Below are positions 34,540-44,357 of a DNA stretch of 64,000 nt, piece by piece. Source of the stretch: an uncultured Rhodospirillales bacterium. GTDB taxonomy: Bacteria; Pseudomonadota; Alphaproteobacteria; Azospirillales; Azospirillaceae. The stretch is from the NCBI GenBank assembly GCA_903927615.1, contig CAIYNU010000020.1:1-64000 (forward strand), written 5' to 3'. Position 1 is the stretch's first letter, and every line of letters starts with the position of its first letter. The notes under the pieces are model-generated. The model made no database searches. It saw only the letters and a list, made by a program, of their open reading frames with translations, and was not told the origin of the DNA. Made by a program: the position numbers and the translations under genes.

Positions 34540-35828
34540 CCGCGCCCCCCCCATCCGTCGCACGCATCCTGATCCTGTCGCTGAACTTCCCCCCGGACCT
34601 GATTGGTGCCGCCCGCTACAGCGGCGAGTTGGCCGCATGGCTGGTCGAGCGCGGCTACGAGGTCGAGGTCATCACCGCACCGCCCTATTACCCGGCATGG
34701 CGGCTCGCGCACCAGGATCACGGCTGGCGTTACCGCCGGGATGTCATCGCCGGTGCGTCTGTAACCCGCTGCCCGCTGTGGGTCCGCCCCGGTTTGGGCG
34801 GCTGTGGACGGTTGCTGCACCTGGCTTCATTTGCGGTGAGTTCCGGCCTCCCGATGGTGCGGCGGGCCTGGTCATGGCGCCCTCAGGTGGTCTTTGCTGT
34901 TTGCCCGACCCTGTTTGCCTTACCGGCGGCGCTGATCGCCGCGCGCCTGTCCGGGGCACGGACTTGGCTCCATGTCCAGGACTTTGAAGTTGATGCCGCC
35001 TTCGCATTGGGTTTGCTGGCGACTCCCCAGCTCCGCAGCCTGGCCCTGGGTGCGGAAAGGGCGCTGATGGCCGCCTGTGACATGGTGTCGAGCCTGACTC
35101 CCGGCATGGTCGGGCGATTAACCACCAAGGGTGTCCCCGCCCATCGCACGCACCTGCTGCCCAATTGGGTCGACCCCGCCGAGATTCGCTGCCTGACCGA
35201 ACCCAGCAGCCTGCGGACCGAAATGGGGTACGGTGCCGGGGACATTCTCGCGCTGTATGCCGGCAACATGGGCAACAAGCAGGGACTGGAGACCGTGATC
35301 AACGCGGCGCGACTGACCGCCGATCTGCCGCACCTCCACTATCTTCTGGTTGGCGACGGGTCCGAGCGGACGGTCCTGGAGACCGCGGCGCAAGGTCTGG
35401 CAACGGTGCGGTTCGCACCCCTGGTGCCCGCCGGGCAGTTGAACGCCTTGATGAATGCCGCCGACATCCATGTCCTGCCCCAACGGGCGGACGCCGACGG
35501 TCTGATGATGCCGTCCAAGTTGAGCGTCATGATGGCCAGCGGCAAGCCGGTGGTGGCGGGGGCCTCGATGGGCAGCGAGGTTGCCAAGGCCATGATGGGC
35601 TGCGGTGTGGTGGTGCCACCGGGATCGGGTGCGGCCTTCGCCGAAGCTTTGCGTCAACTGGCCGGGGAATCGGAACGACGCTCGGCTCTGGGGCTTGAAG
35701 CGCGCCGGCGCGCGATCACTTTGTGGAACCGGCAGGACGTCCTGTCCAATTTTGAGAGGCGGCTTCGGGCTCTGGCGGAGCAGCCACAGGATGTTACGGC
35801 CGGTTCCAGAGGGGATCACCCGTCATGA
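34536..35828 (+). CDS. Glycosyltransferase family 4 (WcaI-like)
   Basis: This 430-aa GT-B enzyme reads ILILSLNFPPDLIGAARYSG at the N-terminus and AMPYYP-like 'APPYYPAW' afterwards, the WcaI/colanic-acid pattern. The C-terminal half has LLVGDGSER, MMPSKLSVMMASGKPVVAG and the E-rich switch region. It would add a sugar to the lipid-linked repeat unit in the cytoplasm. It is coupled by ATGA overlaps to the genes on both sides. The donor sugar is not evident. Confidence 0.88.
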   Translation: MTAPPPSVARILILSLNFPPDLIGAARYSGELAAWLVERGYEVEVITAPPYYPAWRLAHQDHGWRYRRDVIAGASVTRCPLWVRPGLGGCGRLLHLASFAVSSGLPMVRRAWSWRPQVVFAVCPTLFALPAALIAARLSGARTWLHVQDFEVDAAFALGLLATPQLRSLALGAERALMAACDMVSSLTPGMVGRLTTKGVPAHRTHLLPNWVDPAEIRCLTEPSSLRTEMGYGAGDILALYAGNMGNKQGLETVINAARLTADLPHLHYLLVGDGSERTVLETAAQGLATVRFAPLVPAGQLNALMNAADIHVLPQRADADGLMMPSKLSVMMASGKPVVAGASMGSEVAKAMMGCGVVVPPGSGAAFAEALRQLAGESERRSALGLEARRRAITLWNRQDVLSNFERRLRALAEQPQDVTAGSRGDHPS

Positions 35829-37318
35829 AACCCAGAGACTTTTACGGAAAAGATGCCCAGCCGGGGGTTTTTCACCCAAGAATTTTCCTGGTGGTTCCAC
35901 CGGTCAGTCATTACCTCCAGGCCAATGTCGCCGAAACCATCGAAATCGGTCGGGAGTTCCGGCAGAAATTAGGGTTGTTGATGGTCGCCGCCCATCTGCG
36001 GGACCTGGGCGGCGTCACGCCCCGAATCATCGACTGTCCCGCGGACGCCCTGTCCCTGGATGACCTGGAAACGCTGCTGGCCCGGGAGCAGCCGGACATG
36101 GTCGGCTTCAGCGTTCTGACCTTTACGCTGTTGGACTGCCTGGAAGTCGTCGCCCGCCTCAAGCGGCGCTGCGCCAACAGCCGGGTGTGTTTCGGGGGCT
36201 TCCACCCGACCCTTTACCCGGCCGAAACGCTGGCGTTGCCGGGCGTCGACTACGTCGTCTTCGGGGAAGGCGAGGTCACCTTCACGGAACTGGTGGCGGC
36301 GCTGGGCCAACCGGTGGACCGGCAACCGGCCGCGATGGCGGCCATCCCCGGACTGGGATGGACTGATTCCCACGGCGCCCGGCACCTGAACCGGCCCCGC
36401 CCGATCATGTCCCGAGAGGCCTTCAACGCGCTGCCCCTGCCCGCCCATGATCTGCTGGACATCACCAAATACGGCGTGGTCATGGCCAGCGCGACACGGG
36501 TGGCGTCGATCCAAACATCCCGGGGATGCCCGGCGCGCTGCACCTTCTGCGATATCCGCAGCACGCCTTATCGCTATCGGGACCCGGAAGCCATTCTGCG
36601 CGAAATCCGCATGCTCAAAAGCCTGGGGGTGGAGGAGCTGTTTTTTATCGACGACACCTTCACCATCAATCGCCACCGTGTGCTGGCCTTGTGCGATACC
36701 CTGATCGCCGAAAAAATCGGTATGCGCTTCAAAATCAGCGCCCGCGTGGACACCGTGGACCCCGAAATGTTGGACCGGCTGCACCTGGCCGGCTGCTACC
36801 GCATCCACTACGGTGTCGAATCCGGCGTGCAACGTCTGCTTGATTACCTGGACAAGGGGGTCAGCCTGGCTCAGATCCGCAAGGCCTTTGCCATGACCCG
36901 GCAGGCCGGTATCGAAACCTATGCCTATATCATGTTCGGCATTCCGACCGAGACCCTGGACGATATCCGGGCCACCCGTCGCTTTGTCGACGAACTCCGG
37001 CCGAACCACGTCAATTTCGCGGTGTGCACGCCGTTTCCCAAGACCCGGCTCTACGAAATGCAGTTGGAAGCATCGCCGGACACCACAGACTACTGGGCCG
37101 AGTTCGCGCGGGCCCCCCATCCCGGGTTCTTTATCCCAACCATGCATGGTCAGCTTCCGATCGCGTGCGTGCGCCAGCAACAGGACCGGGCGCTCCGCCG
37201 CTTCTATGGCCGACCCGACCGCATCTGGCGGGAATTCTGGCGCATTCGCTCTTTCCGTCAGCTCTCCCTCAAAGTCGCCTTGGGCGCCCGCATCCTGTTG
37301 CCCAGAGGACTCCTGTAG
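35825..37318 (+). CDS. B12-binding radical SAM protein in the polysaccharide locus
   Basis: This 497-aa enzyme has an N-terminal cobalamin-binding-like domain (DMVGFSVLTFTLLD region, about 60-140) and the SAM triad C235, C239 and C242 (SRGCPARCTFCD). The GVESGVQRLLDYLDKG segment and a C-terminal domain follow. Such enzymes methylate inactive carbons or rearrange hydrocarbon skeletons. It starts with an ATGA overlap and ends 2 bp before the FkbM-GT fusion, so it is part of one operon with glycosyltransferases. It probably modifies a sugar or lipid carrier; substrate unknown. Confidence 0.88.
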   Translation: MKPRDFYGKDAQPGVFHPRIFLVVPPVSHYLQANVAETIEIGREFRQKLGLLMVAAHLRDLGGVTPRIIDCPADALSLDDLETLLAREQPDMVGFSVLTFTLLDCLEVVARLKRRCANSRVCFGGFHPTLYPAETLALPGVDYVVFGEGEVTFTELVAALGQPVDRQPAAMAAIPGLGWTDSHGARHLNRPRPIMSREAFNALPLPAHDLLDITKYGVVMASATRVASIQTSRGCPARCTFCDIRSTPYRYRDPEAILREIRMLKSLGVEELFFIDDTFTINRHRVLALCDTLIAEKIGMRFKISARVDTVDPEMLDRLHLAGCYRIHYGVESGVQRLLDYLDKGVSLAQIRKAFAMTRQAGIETYAYIMFGIPTETLDDIRATRRFVDELRPNHVNFAVCTPFPKTRLYEMQLEASPDTTDYWAEFARAPHPGFFIPTMHGQLPIACVRQQQDRALRRFYGRPDRIWREFWRIRSFRQLSLKVALGARILLPRGLL

Positions 37319-37319
37319 C

Positions 37320-39140
37320 ATGCGTTTGAGCAGGCTCGGCATCCGGCTGGGTAAGCTGGTCACCACCGTGCGGCACCGCGCCCTCCGACAGGCCCTCGGG
37401 TACGGGTGTCTCGCGGCGGTTGAGCATGTGCCGTTGTTGCGACGCCTGCGGCCCGCAACCGTGGTCGATGTCGGCGCCAATGTCGGACAATTCGCCCTGG
37501 CCGCGCGCCACGCCCTGCCGTCCGCGGTGATCCGATCCTTTGAGCCGCTGCCGCGACCGGCTGCGGTGTTCAGACGGGTGTTTGCGGGGGATCAGGCCAC
37601 CCACCTGATGCAGATCGCGCTCGGCGCGCAGGCCTGCCAAGCCGAAATGTACATTTCCGCCCGGGACGACAGTTCGTCACTGCTGCCGATCGGACCGGAA
37701 CAGCTTTCCATATTCCCGGGAACCGAGACCGTCGGCCGTCAACGGATCACCGTGGGCCGACTGGATTGCGTGGTCGACGCCGCCGATCTGCCGGCGCCGG
37801 CCTTGCTGAAGATCGATGTGCAGGGCACGGAACTGGAGGTCCTGCGCGGGTGCGGTGACCGTCTGGCCGCCTTTGACTATTTGCTGATCGAGGCCTCGTT
37901 CATCCCCCTCTATGTGGGCCAATCCCTGGCCGCCGAGGTCATTGCCTACGCGGCCGAACACGGTTTCGTTCTGGACGGCGTCCATAATCCGGTCACAACC
38001 CGACACGGACAGTCGGTCCAGGCCGATCTGCTGTTCCGGCGTCGCACGGCGCCGTCCCAACCCCCAAGCGCGCCGACGGTGCTGGTGCTGGTCGCCCCGC
38101 TGCCACCGCCGGTTCACGGGGCTTCGTTGTGCGCTGCGCAGTTGCAGACGACGCTCTCAAAGCATTGCCGGCTGATACCGGCCGACGTCTCGCCCCCGTG
38201 CCCGGTCGACAGCCCCTTCCGCCATGGACCCCGCATGATGGCCTATCTGCGGGCGCTCGCCCATCTGGTTCGCCATGCCGGCAACGAACGGCGCCACCTG
38301 TATGTCCTGGCTGCCGGTGGCTTGGGCAATCTCTACAATGCCGTGTGCCTCGCCGCCGGCCGGCTGCTCGGTTATCGCCTGTTCATCGACCATCATTCCT
38401 TCTCCTACCTCGACCGCTACGACCCGGTGTTCGGGGTGCTGGTCCGGCTTGCCGGCCCGACCGCGGTTCACTTCGTGCGCTGTCGCCGGATGGCCCGACA
38501 ACTGGGCGACCTGTATCACCGTGTCGGCCCGATCGAGATCGCCCCGAATCTTGGCCCGGCCCCCGAGCCTCCGCCCGACAGGGCCGGTGACCCTGAACGA
38601 CCGCTGGTGCTGGGACATCTGGGCAACCTGAGCCACAACAAGGGGCTCGATCTGGTGCTGGCGGTGGCCTGTCGGGCGCGGCGGGAAGGGCTGCCGGTGC
38701 GCCTGGTCCTGGCCGGTCCCGCCAAGCCCGCCGACATGCCGCTTATTCTCGGTGCCGATGGCGTCGACTATCGCGGCCCGGTCATCGGCGACGACAAATT
38801 ACGTTTCTTCAAAGAAATCGATGTCTTCCTCTTTCCCAGCCGTTATCGGATCGAAACCCAGCCGTTGGTGCTCGTGGAGGCGACGGCTTACGGCGTTCCG
38901 GTGATTGCCACCGGGCGCGGCTGCATCACCGACGATTTTTCCCCAGGCGCCCATGTCATCGTCGCCCCTGACGACGACTTCGTGGCCATCGCCCTGGAAC
39001 GGTTGCGGAACTGGACGTCGGACCGGTCGGCTCTGACAGCGGCACGTCGCGCCGCCTGGCAACAAGCATGCGTCGGACACACCGCCGCCTTGGCGGCCAA
39101 CGCTGACATGATTGCCCGATTGACCGGAGAAACGCCGTGA
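37320..39140 (+). CDS. FkbM methyltransferase-glycosyltransferase fusion
   Basis: This 606-aa two-domain protein has an FkbM-type SAM methyltransferase in residues ~40-240, with VVDVGANVGQFALAA as the SAM loop and LLKIDVQGTELEVLRG in the catalytic region. A family-4 glycosyltransferase follows (about 250-600), with PPPVHGASLC, LGHLGNLSHNKGLDLVL and LFPSRYRIETQPLVLVEA. The fusion would both transfer a sugar and O-methylate a product, or act on successive steps. The ATG lies one base after the previous stop, and its end overlaps the next start (GTGA). Coupling of the two activities is inference. Confidence 0.88.
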   Translation: MRLSRLGIRLGKLVTTVRHRALRQALGYGCLAAVEHVPLLRRLRPATVVDVGANVGQFALAARHALPSAVIRSFEPLPRPAAVFRRVFAGDQATHLMQIALGAQACQAEMYISARDDSSSLLPIGPEQLSIFPGTETVGRQRITVGRLDCVVDAADLPAPALLKIDVQGTELEVLRGCGDRLAAFDYLLIEASFIPLYVGQSLAAEVIAYAAEHGFVLDGVHNPVTTRHGQSVQADLLFRRRTAPSQPPSAPTVLVLVAPLPPPVHGASLCAAQLQTTLSKHCRLIPADVSPPCPVDSPFRHGPRMMAYLRALAHLVRHAGNERRHLYVLAAGGLGNLYNAVCLAAGRLLGYRLFIDHHSFSYLDRYDPVFGVLVRLAGPTAVHFVRCRRMARQLGDLYHRVGPIEIAPNLGPAPEPPPDRAGDPERPLVLGHLGNLSHNKGLDLVLAVACRARREGLPVRLVLAGPAKPADMPLILGADGVDYRGPVIGDDKLRFFKEIDVFLFPSRYRIETQPLVLVEATAYGVPVIATGRGCITDDFSPGAHVIVAPDDDFVAIALERLRNWTSDRSALTAARRAAWQQACVGHTAALAANADMIARLTGETP

Positions 39141-40354
39141 CGGTCTCCATCCGTGGCTTTCGGCTTGGGGCTCCCGATCGGTCCCCGGCGATGCCTCCAT
39201 CAAACAAACCTACGCGAGTCGATGTTTGGCATAACCTGCTCTGGTCCCGGTATAAAGGAGAAGTTTTTTCGGAACTTCATAAAATTAATAATAGAAAAGA
39301 GTTTTTAATTAACTTTATACAAATAGCAGAAACCGATGATGAACGCACCTCACTTACTGCTGTTAACGAACACCATCATCGTTATCCATATACACTGCTA
39401 TTTACGGGATCTTATAACGATATTTCTTTGTTTCGGCGCGTTGCGAGGATTATCCGCACCTCTTGGAACTCCGATGCCGAAATGATCATTCTTGCTGGAT
39501 ACGCCAAGATCGACTACTGGTTGCAGCTCGCTTTATTAATGCTGAAACAAAAACAGGTCCTGGTCTGGTGCGACTCGACCATTCACGACAACCCGCAAAC
39601 ATGGTTCCGGGGGGTGCTTAAGACAATCTTCTTTCGTAGCGTCGAAGCTCTTTTCTGTTACGGAACCCGCAGTAAAGAGTATGTCGTACATTACGGCGCC
39701 AACCCCGCCCGTGCGATTCAACCTTGTCACGCCGCCGCACTGCCGCCGGATTATTCGTCCGCCGGGGCCTTTGCCGACCGTTTGGCGCTGGCCCCCTCGC
39801 CCACCAGGCCGCGTTATCTTTATGTCGGACGGCTCGCTCCGGAAAAGGGGCTGAACACCTTGCTGAACGCCTTTGCCCGGGTCAGAAGGCAACAGCCGCA
39901 CGCCACATTGACCCTGGTCGGAAGCGGCACCGCCTATGACGCACTGGTCGCGCAGACCTTGCAGCTCGGTCTTCACGACGCTGTGATCTTCAGCGGCAGC
40001 AAAAGTGGATTTGATCTGGTTCGGGACTATCTGACATCAACCTGCCTGATCCTGCCCAGCACCAGCGAACCCTGGGGACTGGTCGTGAATGAGGCTTTGT
40101 CTTACGGCTGCCCTGCCATCGTCAGCCAAATTTGCGGATGTGTGCCCGACCTGATTGTCGAGGGGCAGACCGGCACCTCCCATATCACCGGCGATGCCGA
40201 TGATCTGGCCCAGAAGATGATCGCCGCTCCGTCCCAATTCGCCGATACGCGGATCACCGCCCGACACTGCCTGGATTTGATCGGGCATTATACGCCCGAG
40301 GCCGCCGCCCGGCAGATTTTAGGGGGACTGAGACTGGTCCGGTCACGCTCATGA
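39137..40354 (+). CDS. Glycosyltransferase family 4 with an atypical AT-rich N-terminal half
   Basis: This 405-aa GT-B protein has a canonical C-terminal part: YLYVGRLAPEKGLNTLLNAF, TLVGSGTAYD and STSEPWGLVVNEALSYGCPA. The first third is unusual: from 39240 to about 39440 the DNA is near one-third GC, far below its surroundings, then GC rises towards 39720. The encoded acceptor-binding domain is Lys/Asn/Ile-rich (KINNRKEFLINFIQIAE). A GTG start overlaps the fusion gene's stop. This looks like a recombinant gene with a foreign acceptor domain. It ends the rightward run and is convergent with the flippase. Confidence 0.85.
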   Translation: MTVSIRGFRLGAPDRSPAMPPSNKPTRVDVWHNLLWSRYKGEVFSELHKINNRKEFLINFIQIAETDDERTSLTAVNEHHHRYPYTLLFTGSYNDISLFRRVARIIRTSWNSDAEMIILAGYAKIDYWLQLALLMLKQKQVLVWCDSTIHDNPQTWFRGVLKTIFFRSVEALFCYGTRSKEYVVHYGANPARAIQPCHAAALPPDYSSAGAFADRLALAPSPTRPRYLYVGRLAPEKGLNTLLNAFARVRRQQPHATLTLVGSGTAYDALVAQTLQLGLHDAVIFSGSKSGFDLVRDYLTSTCLILPSTSEPWGLVVNEALSYGCPAIVSQICGCVPDLIVEGQTGTSHITGDADDLAQKMIAAPSQFADTRITARHCLDLIGHYTPEAAARQILGGLRLVRSRS

Positions 40355-40391
40355 CGCGCGTCGCCGGTCGATATCGGTTGACGCGGCCCCC

Positions 40392-41969
40392 TCACCCCTT
40401 CCGTCCGGCCCCGGGGCCCACCGTGGCGATCAGGCGGCCCAAGGCCGGCCGGACGCCCGGCAGATCGACGGCCCAGGCCGCCGCCGTCACCGACAGGACA
40501 CTGACGATCCCGGCACCCGCGAGTTGAACAAAGCCTGCCGGCAGCAAGGCCAGTCCCGGCTGCGCCAACACCAGGCTCAGTTCGCCCGCGACGGCAATCA
40601 GGGCCAAGCGACCGTAAGGCAAGCCGAGCAAACCCCAGCCGAGCCGGTTGGCGGCAGCAACGCTGACAGCCAGCGAGATCAGCGTCAACGTCAGGCCATA
40701 AGCAATCGCGAGACCGATGAGACCCAACCAGGCGGTCCAGGCCAAAGCCATCGGCACGTAGACCGCCAGCCCCGCCAAATTCAGCAGAACGCTGCGGGTG
40801 TCCAGGCGCACCAGTTGGCAGACTCGCTGGAGCGAACCCCCAAGCACAAAATGCAGCCAGCCGACGCCGAAGGCCAGAGCGATCTGACTGACGACCACGG
40901 TGTCCTCGGGTCCAAAGCGACCGTGTTGGAAGAAGACCGCCATCACCGTCGAGGTCTCGCCAAACATCACGACGGCGATGGGAATCGCGGTCAACAGGCT
41001 CGCATACAGGATCAGGCGCGACGACGCCAGGGGATCTCCTGCGGCGCTTCCCAGAGCGTCCAGGAAACCGGCGTTCCCAACGGCAGCGGGCACCGCCCCC
41101 AGCAACGGCGCAACGGTCCGGCCGATGGCCAGCACGGTGACGGCACCCGGACCCAATGTGGTAGCGATCGCGCGTTCGATCAGCAGGATCACGGCATGGG
41201 TTACATTGGGGCACGCCGCCAGCAGCGCGGCCCGGATCACCGGCCAATCGCCGCCGCCGGGAGCGCGACTCAAGAGATGGAAAGTATGATGGCCTTTACA
41301 GCGGATCACCAGCGATAACAACCCCGCCGCCACCAGTAAGGGGGATGCGACCGACACCCCCAACAGACTTTCGACGCTTGGCCCCAGACAGAGGCTGACC
41401 GGAACCGCGGCGGCGACGGCCGTCAAACTGATCAGGGGGGCGCGGGCCGCGCCCGTCGCCACCTGACCGGACGCCAACAGGATGGTGCCGAGCACCGTGG
41501 CCAGGCCGTAGCCCGGTAACAGCAGGGCCGCCCACGCCAACAGCGGCACAGCCCGGGCCACCTGGGCCGGCGCCAGCCCGGGCGCCAGCAGGGTCACCAG
41601 CGGCGCGGCGGCAACGGCGATGGCCACCGCCGGCACCCCGTACAGCAAGGCAAACACCCGGACCGCGCGACCAGCCACCGCCCAGCGTTCGGCCTCACCG
41701 TCGGCCCGCGCCATGGCCCGGGTCATCACCACAAAACAGACGTCACTCAACAAGGTCACCAGGGTCATCGGCAACAAGGTGACGATGAAAAACAGGTCGG
41801 CGTCGCCGCTAACCCCAAGGCCCCAGGCCAACACCACCAGGAACCCGGCGTACGCCAGACGATCGGCGACGGTGACCCCGACGAAGATGGCGCCAAGGTG
41901 CCGCAATCCCCGACGACCGGTGGGCACGTCCCCGGGCGGATGCACATCCGGCGTCCCTGCCATGCCCAC
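40392..41969 (-). CDS. MurJ/Wzx-type lipid-linked oligosaccharide flippase
   Basis: This 525-aa, roughly 14-helix protein belongs to the MVF (MurJ) branch of the MOP superfamily; TVADRLAYAGFLVVLAWGLG begins it and typical motifs follow through ALGSAAGDPLASSRL. Such proteins flip lipid-linked precursors across the inner membrane. Because it lies in a polysaccharide locus with Wzc, Wza and Wzy homologues, it is more likely the polymer flippase than the cell-wall MurJ, but the sequence alone does not decide. The start is uncertain: GTG at 41969 or ATG at 41963. Confidence 0.82.
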   Translation of the reverse strand: MGMAGTPDVHPPGDVPTGRRGLRHLGAIFVGVTVADRLAYAGFLVVLAWGLGVSGDADLFFIVTLLPMTLVTLLSDVCFVVMTRAMARADGEAERWAVAGRAVRVFALLYGVPAVAIAVAAAPLVTLLAPGLAPAQVARAVPLLAWAALLLPGYGLATVLGTILLASGQVATGAARAPLISLTAVAAAVPVSLCLGPSVESLLGVSVASPLLVAAGLLSLVIRCKGHHTFHLLSRAPGGGDWPVIRAALLAACPNVTHAVILLIERAIATTLGPGAVTVLAIGRTVAPLLGAVPAAVGNAGFLDALGSAAGDPLASSRLILYASLLTAIPIAVVMFGETSTVMAVFFQHGRFGPEDTVVVSQIALAFGVGWLHFVLGGSLQRVCQLVRLDTRSVLLNLAGLAVYVPMALAWTAWLGLIGLAIAYGLTLTLISLAVSVAAANRLGWGLLGLPYGRLALIAVAGELSLVLAQPGLALLPAGFVQLAGAGIVSVLSVTAAAWAVDLPGVRPALGRLIATVGPGAGRKG

Positions 41970-42088
41970 TGTCCAGCCCCGTGCCTGTGATATTCGCCCT
42001 GGATGGCAAGCCGCCTGCGGCCGCCCGCAACACCGAACGTATCACCAAAAGTATCGATTCCTAAGGGAGTCGCGGATAAGATAGCGCC

Positions 42089-43171
42089 ATGTCAGTCGTC
42101 CGCCTCATTCTCAGCAAGATCGCCGCCGAACTGGACAATGTCTCGGCTCATGTGCGGATTCCCTTTGTCGCCAAAAGCCTGACCCAGGCCATGGTGGTGC
42201 GCCCGGTCCGGCTTCAGATTGAAACCACCAATGTCTGCAACGCCAACTGTGTGTTCTGCTGGTATCAGTATCAGGAACGCCCGACAGGAGTCATGGCTCA
42301 GACGCTTTATGACAAGGCTCTGGCCGATTTTGCCCTTATTGGCGGTGGAAGCCTGGATCTGACACCGTCCGCCGGCGATCCGTTGGTGGACCCCGGTATC
42401 ATCGGGCGCATCCGCGCCGCCCGACGGATTCCCGCGATCGGCGATCTCAGCCTGTACACCAACATGATCCTGGCCGACCGGCGCGGCATCGCCGATCTGG
42501 TGAGGAGCGGATTGACTCGCCTGACCGTCTCGGTTCCCGGCTTTGACGAGGAAACCTACCAGCGTGTCTACCGTTCGCCCCATTATCGCCGCATGTTGGC
42601 CAACGTGCTGGCGTTATTGGAAGAAAACCGCGGCGCGGGCAACCCGCTCGATATCAGGCTCGGTCTTCGCAGCGACCGCCCGCTCGCCGAGTTGGTGGCG
42701 TGCCCCGACATGCAGCGGGTGATTGAGATGCTGGGTTGGCACAAGGTCGAGGTCATCTACCGCTTCAAGAATTGGGGTGGACGCATCACCGGAACAGACC
42801 TGCTGCCGGGCATGCGCCTCAAGAGTCACAGCCGGTGGCGCCATCCGCGCCTCGGGCCCTGCATCCAACCTTATGTCGGCGCCATGGTGTTTTGGGATGG
42901 TGCCGTGGGGGCTTGTTCGTGCGTGGACGGCGACGCCCGCGCCTTAATTGTCGGCAATCTCCATCAGAACTCTTTGAAAGAAATCTGGCAGGGCGACCCA
43001 TTACGTGATTTCCGGGCTTCGTTCGGGCGTGAGTCCGAGCCCCAAACCTGCCGGAGCTGTAACGACTACACCAATCTATCGCAGATTCTCCGCCGTCACT
43101 TCCGGGCCGAGCGTGAAAGGCTTATGGCCGCCCCGACGTCTGCCGGGCAATGCCGCAACTGGCAAAAGTGA
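42089..43171 (+). CDS. Radical SAM/SPASM-type protein
   Basis: This 360-aa protein has C50, C54 and C57 (CNANCVFC) for the SAM cluster. Its Cys-rich C-terminus (LGPCIQPY, GACSCVDGD, TCRSCNDY) matches a SPASM-like auxiliary-cluster domain. SPASM proteins modify peptides, sugars or anaerobic enzymes. It sits alone on the plus strand between two minus-strand polysaccharide genes. Its last 50 bp overlap the 3' end of the convergent polymerase gene. Substrate unknown; within this locus a sugar- or peptide-modifying role is the simplest idea. Confidence 0.87.
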   Translation: MSVVRLILSKIAAELDNVSAHVRIPFVAKSLTQAMVVRPVRLQIETTNVCNANCVFCWYQYQERPTGVMAQTLYDKALADFALIGGGSLDLTPSAGDPLVDPGIIGRIRAARRIPAIGDLSLYTNMILADRRGIADLVRSGLTRLTVSVPGFDEETYQRVYRSPHYRRMLANVLALLEENRGAGNPLDIRLGLRSDRPLAELVACPDMQRVIEMLGWHKVEVIYRFKNWGGRITGTDLLPGMRLKSHSRWRHPRLGPCIQPYVGAMVFWDGAVGACSCVDGDARALIVGNLHQNSLKEIWQGDPLRDFRASFGRESEPQTCRSCNDYTNLSQILRRHFRAERERLMAAPTSAGQCRNWQK

Positions 43172-44357
43172 CCAGGAAGAATGTCGCCGACAGCGGATTC
43201 CCGGCATTAACCGCCCGCCCTTCGAACACGCCATAGACATAATAGACGACCAGCATGGTCGCGACGTAAGCCGCCGCCAGGCGTTGGCCACTGCGCCACA
43301 AGGCGTGCGCGTTCCAAACCGCCACGGCCGTAAACAACAGAAAGCAAACCAGACCAAACAAGCCCAAATCACCCAGAATCACCAGGATCATATTGTGGGC
43401 GTAGAGGCCAAAACCAATATAAGAGGAGCTTTGTTGATAACCGACGCCAAACAGCGGATTATTCAACCACAGCTCGAAAGCGGCCTGCCAGATTTCGAGA
43501 CGTCCGGTGGCGCCGGTTCCCAAACCCCGCTGACCATCACCGACCAGCAGGATTTTATCGAGGACGAAGTGAAAGATCTCGTCCGGATGAAACCAATAGA
43601 AAATACCGGCCAGCAGCACCAGCATGGCCATGCCGCTCCGGGTCGCCAGGCCGGTCAACCGACGCCAACGGCCACTGCCGATCAGCCAGTAGATTTCGGA
43701 ACATCCGTAAGCGGTGACGACCCCCAGCATACCGCTCCGCGACGACACCGCGGCACACAAGAACAAACCCAGAGCAACAGCAACGGCACGCTGGGTCATG
43801 CTCTTAAGGCCCAAAGTCCCGAAGACCATCACGACACAGATCAAGCCGATGAAGTTCGGGTGCATGCTTTCTTCGAACTCAAAAGCCGCCCGGGAGGCCC
43901 CCTGATCAAACAAATCAACAAAATTATCGGAATCAATAAGCACAATATTGAGAGTCAGCAGCGCCGCGACCCCTTGAGTGAACGCCACCAAGAGAAAAAA
44001 GCGAGCGTAGACGTGGTCTCGCGGTTCCACGAACATCACGCTGGCGAGAATGGCGTAACAGATCAGCACACCAATATTTTCAGCATGGGAATATTCCGGC
44101 TGATTCACCAGGATGCTGGCCACAATCGGGACGATCAGCAACAGCAACATGCCGAGCAGGCGCCCGCCTTCGACCAGAGTCAGGCGCCAGGGCAGCGCCA
44201 TGGCCGCGACCACGGTAACGGCAAGGATAATGCCGCCATAAATCGTTTGCCAGTCCTCGGTGGCAACCATCAGCAGCGGAATCGCCGCCGCAGCCACGGC
44301 AACCGCACCCTGAACCAGCTCGGTAAACGGGTTCAGTCTCATCCCAACAGAGGTCAT
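43122..44357 (-). CDS. Second O-antigen ligase/polymerase family protein
   Basis: This 411-aa multi-spanning protein has about ten membrane helices, a large periplasmic loop with WQAAFELWLNNPLFGVGYQQ and a following YAHNMILVILGDLG helix, the Wzy/WaaL pattern. I chose the ATG at 44357, which overlaps the PAP2 stop (ATGA); an upstream TTG at 44363 is weaker. Its 3' end overlaps the convergent radical SAM gene. Having two such proteins (see 31948-33435) suggests separate polymerase and ligase roles, or two polymers. Confidence 0.85.
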   Translation of the reverse strand: MTSVGMRLNPFTELVQGAVAVAAAAIPLLMVATEDWQTIYGGIILAVTVVAAMALPWRLTLVEGGRLLGMLLLLIVPIVASILVNQPEYSHAENIGVLICYAILASVMFVEPRDHVYARFFLLVAFTQGVAALLTLNIVLIDSDNFVDLFDQGASRAAFEFEESMHPNFIGLICVVMVFGTLGLKSMTQRAVAVALGLFLCAAVSSRSGMLGVVTAYGCSEIYWLIGSGRWRRLTGLATRSGMAMLVLLAGIFYWFHPDEIFHFVLDKILLVGDGQRGLGTGATGRLEIWQAAFELWLNNPLFGVGYQQSSSYIGFGLYAHNMILVILGDLGLFGLVCFLLFTAVAVWNAHALWRSGQRLAAAYVATMLVVYYVYGVFEGRAVNAGNPLSATFFLVTFASCGIARQTSGRP

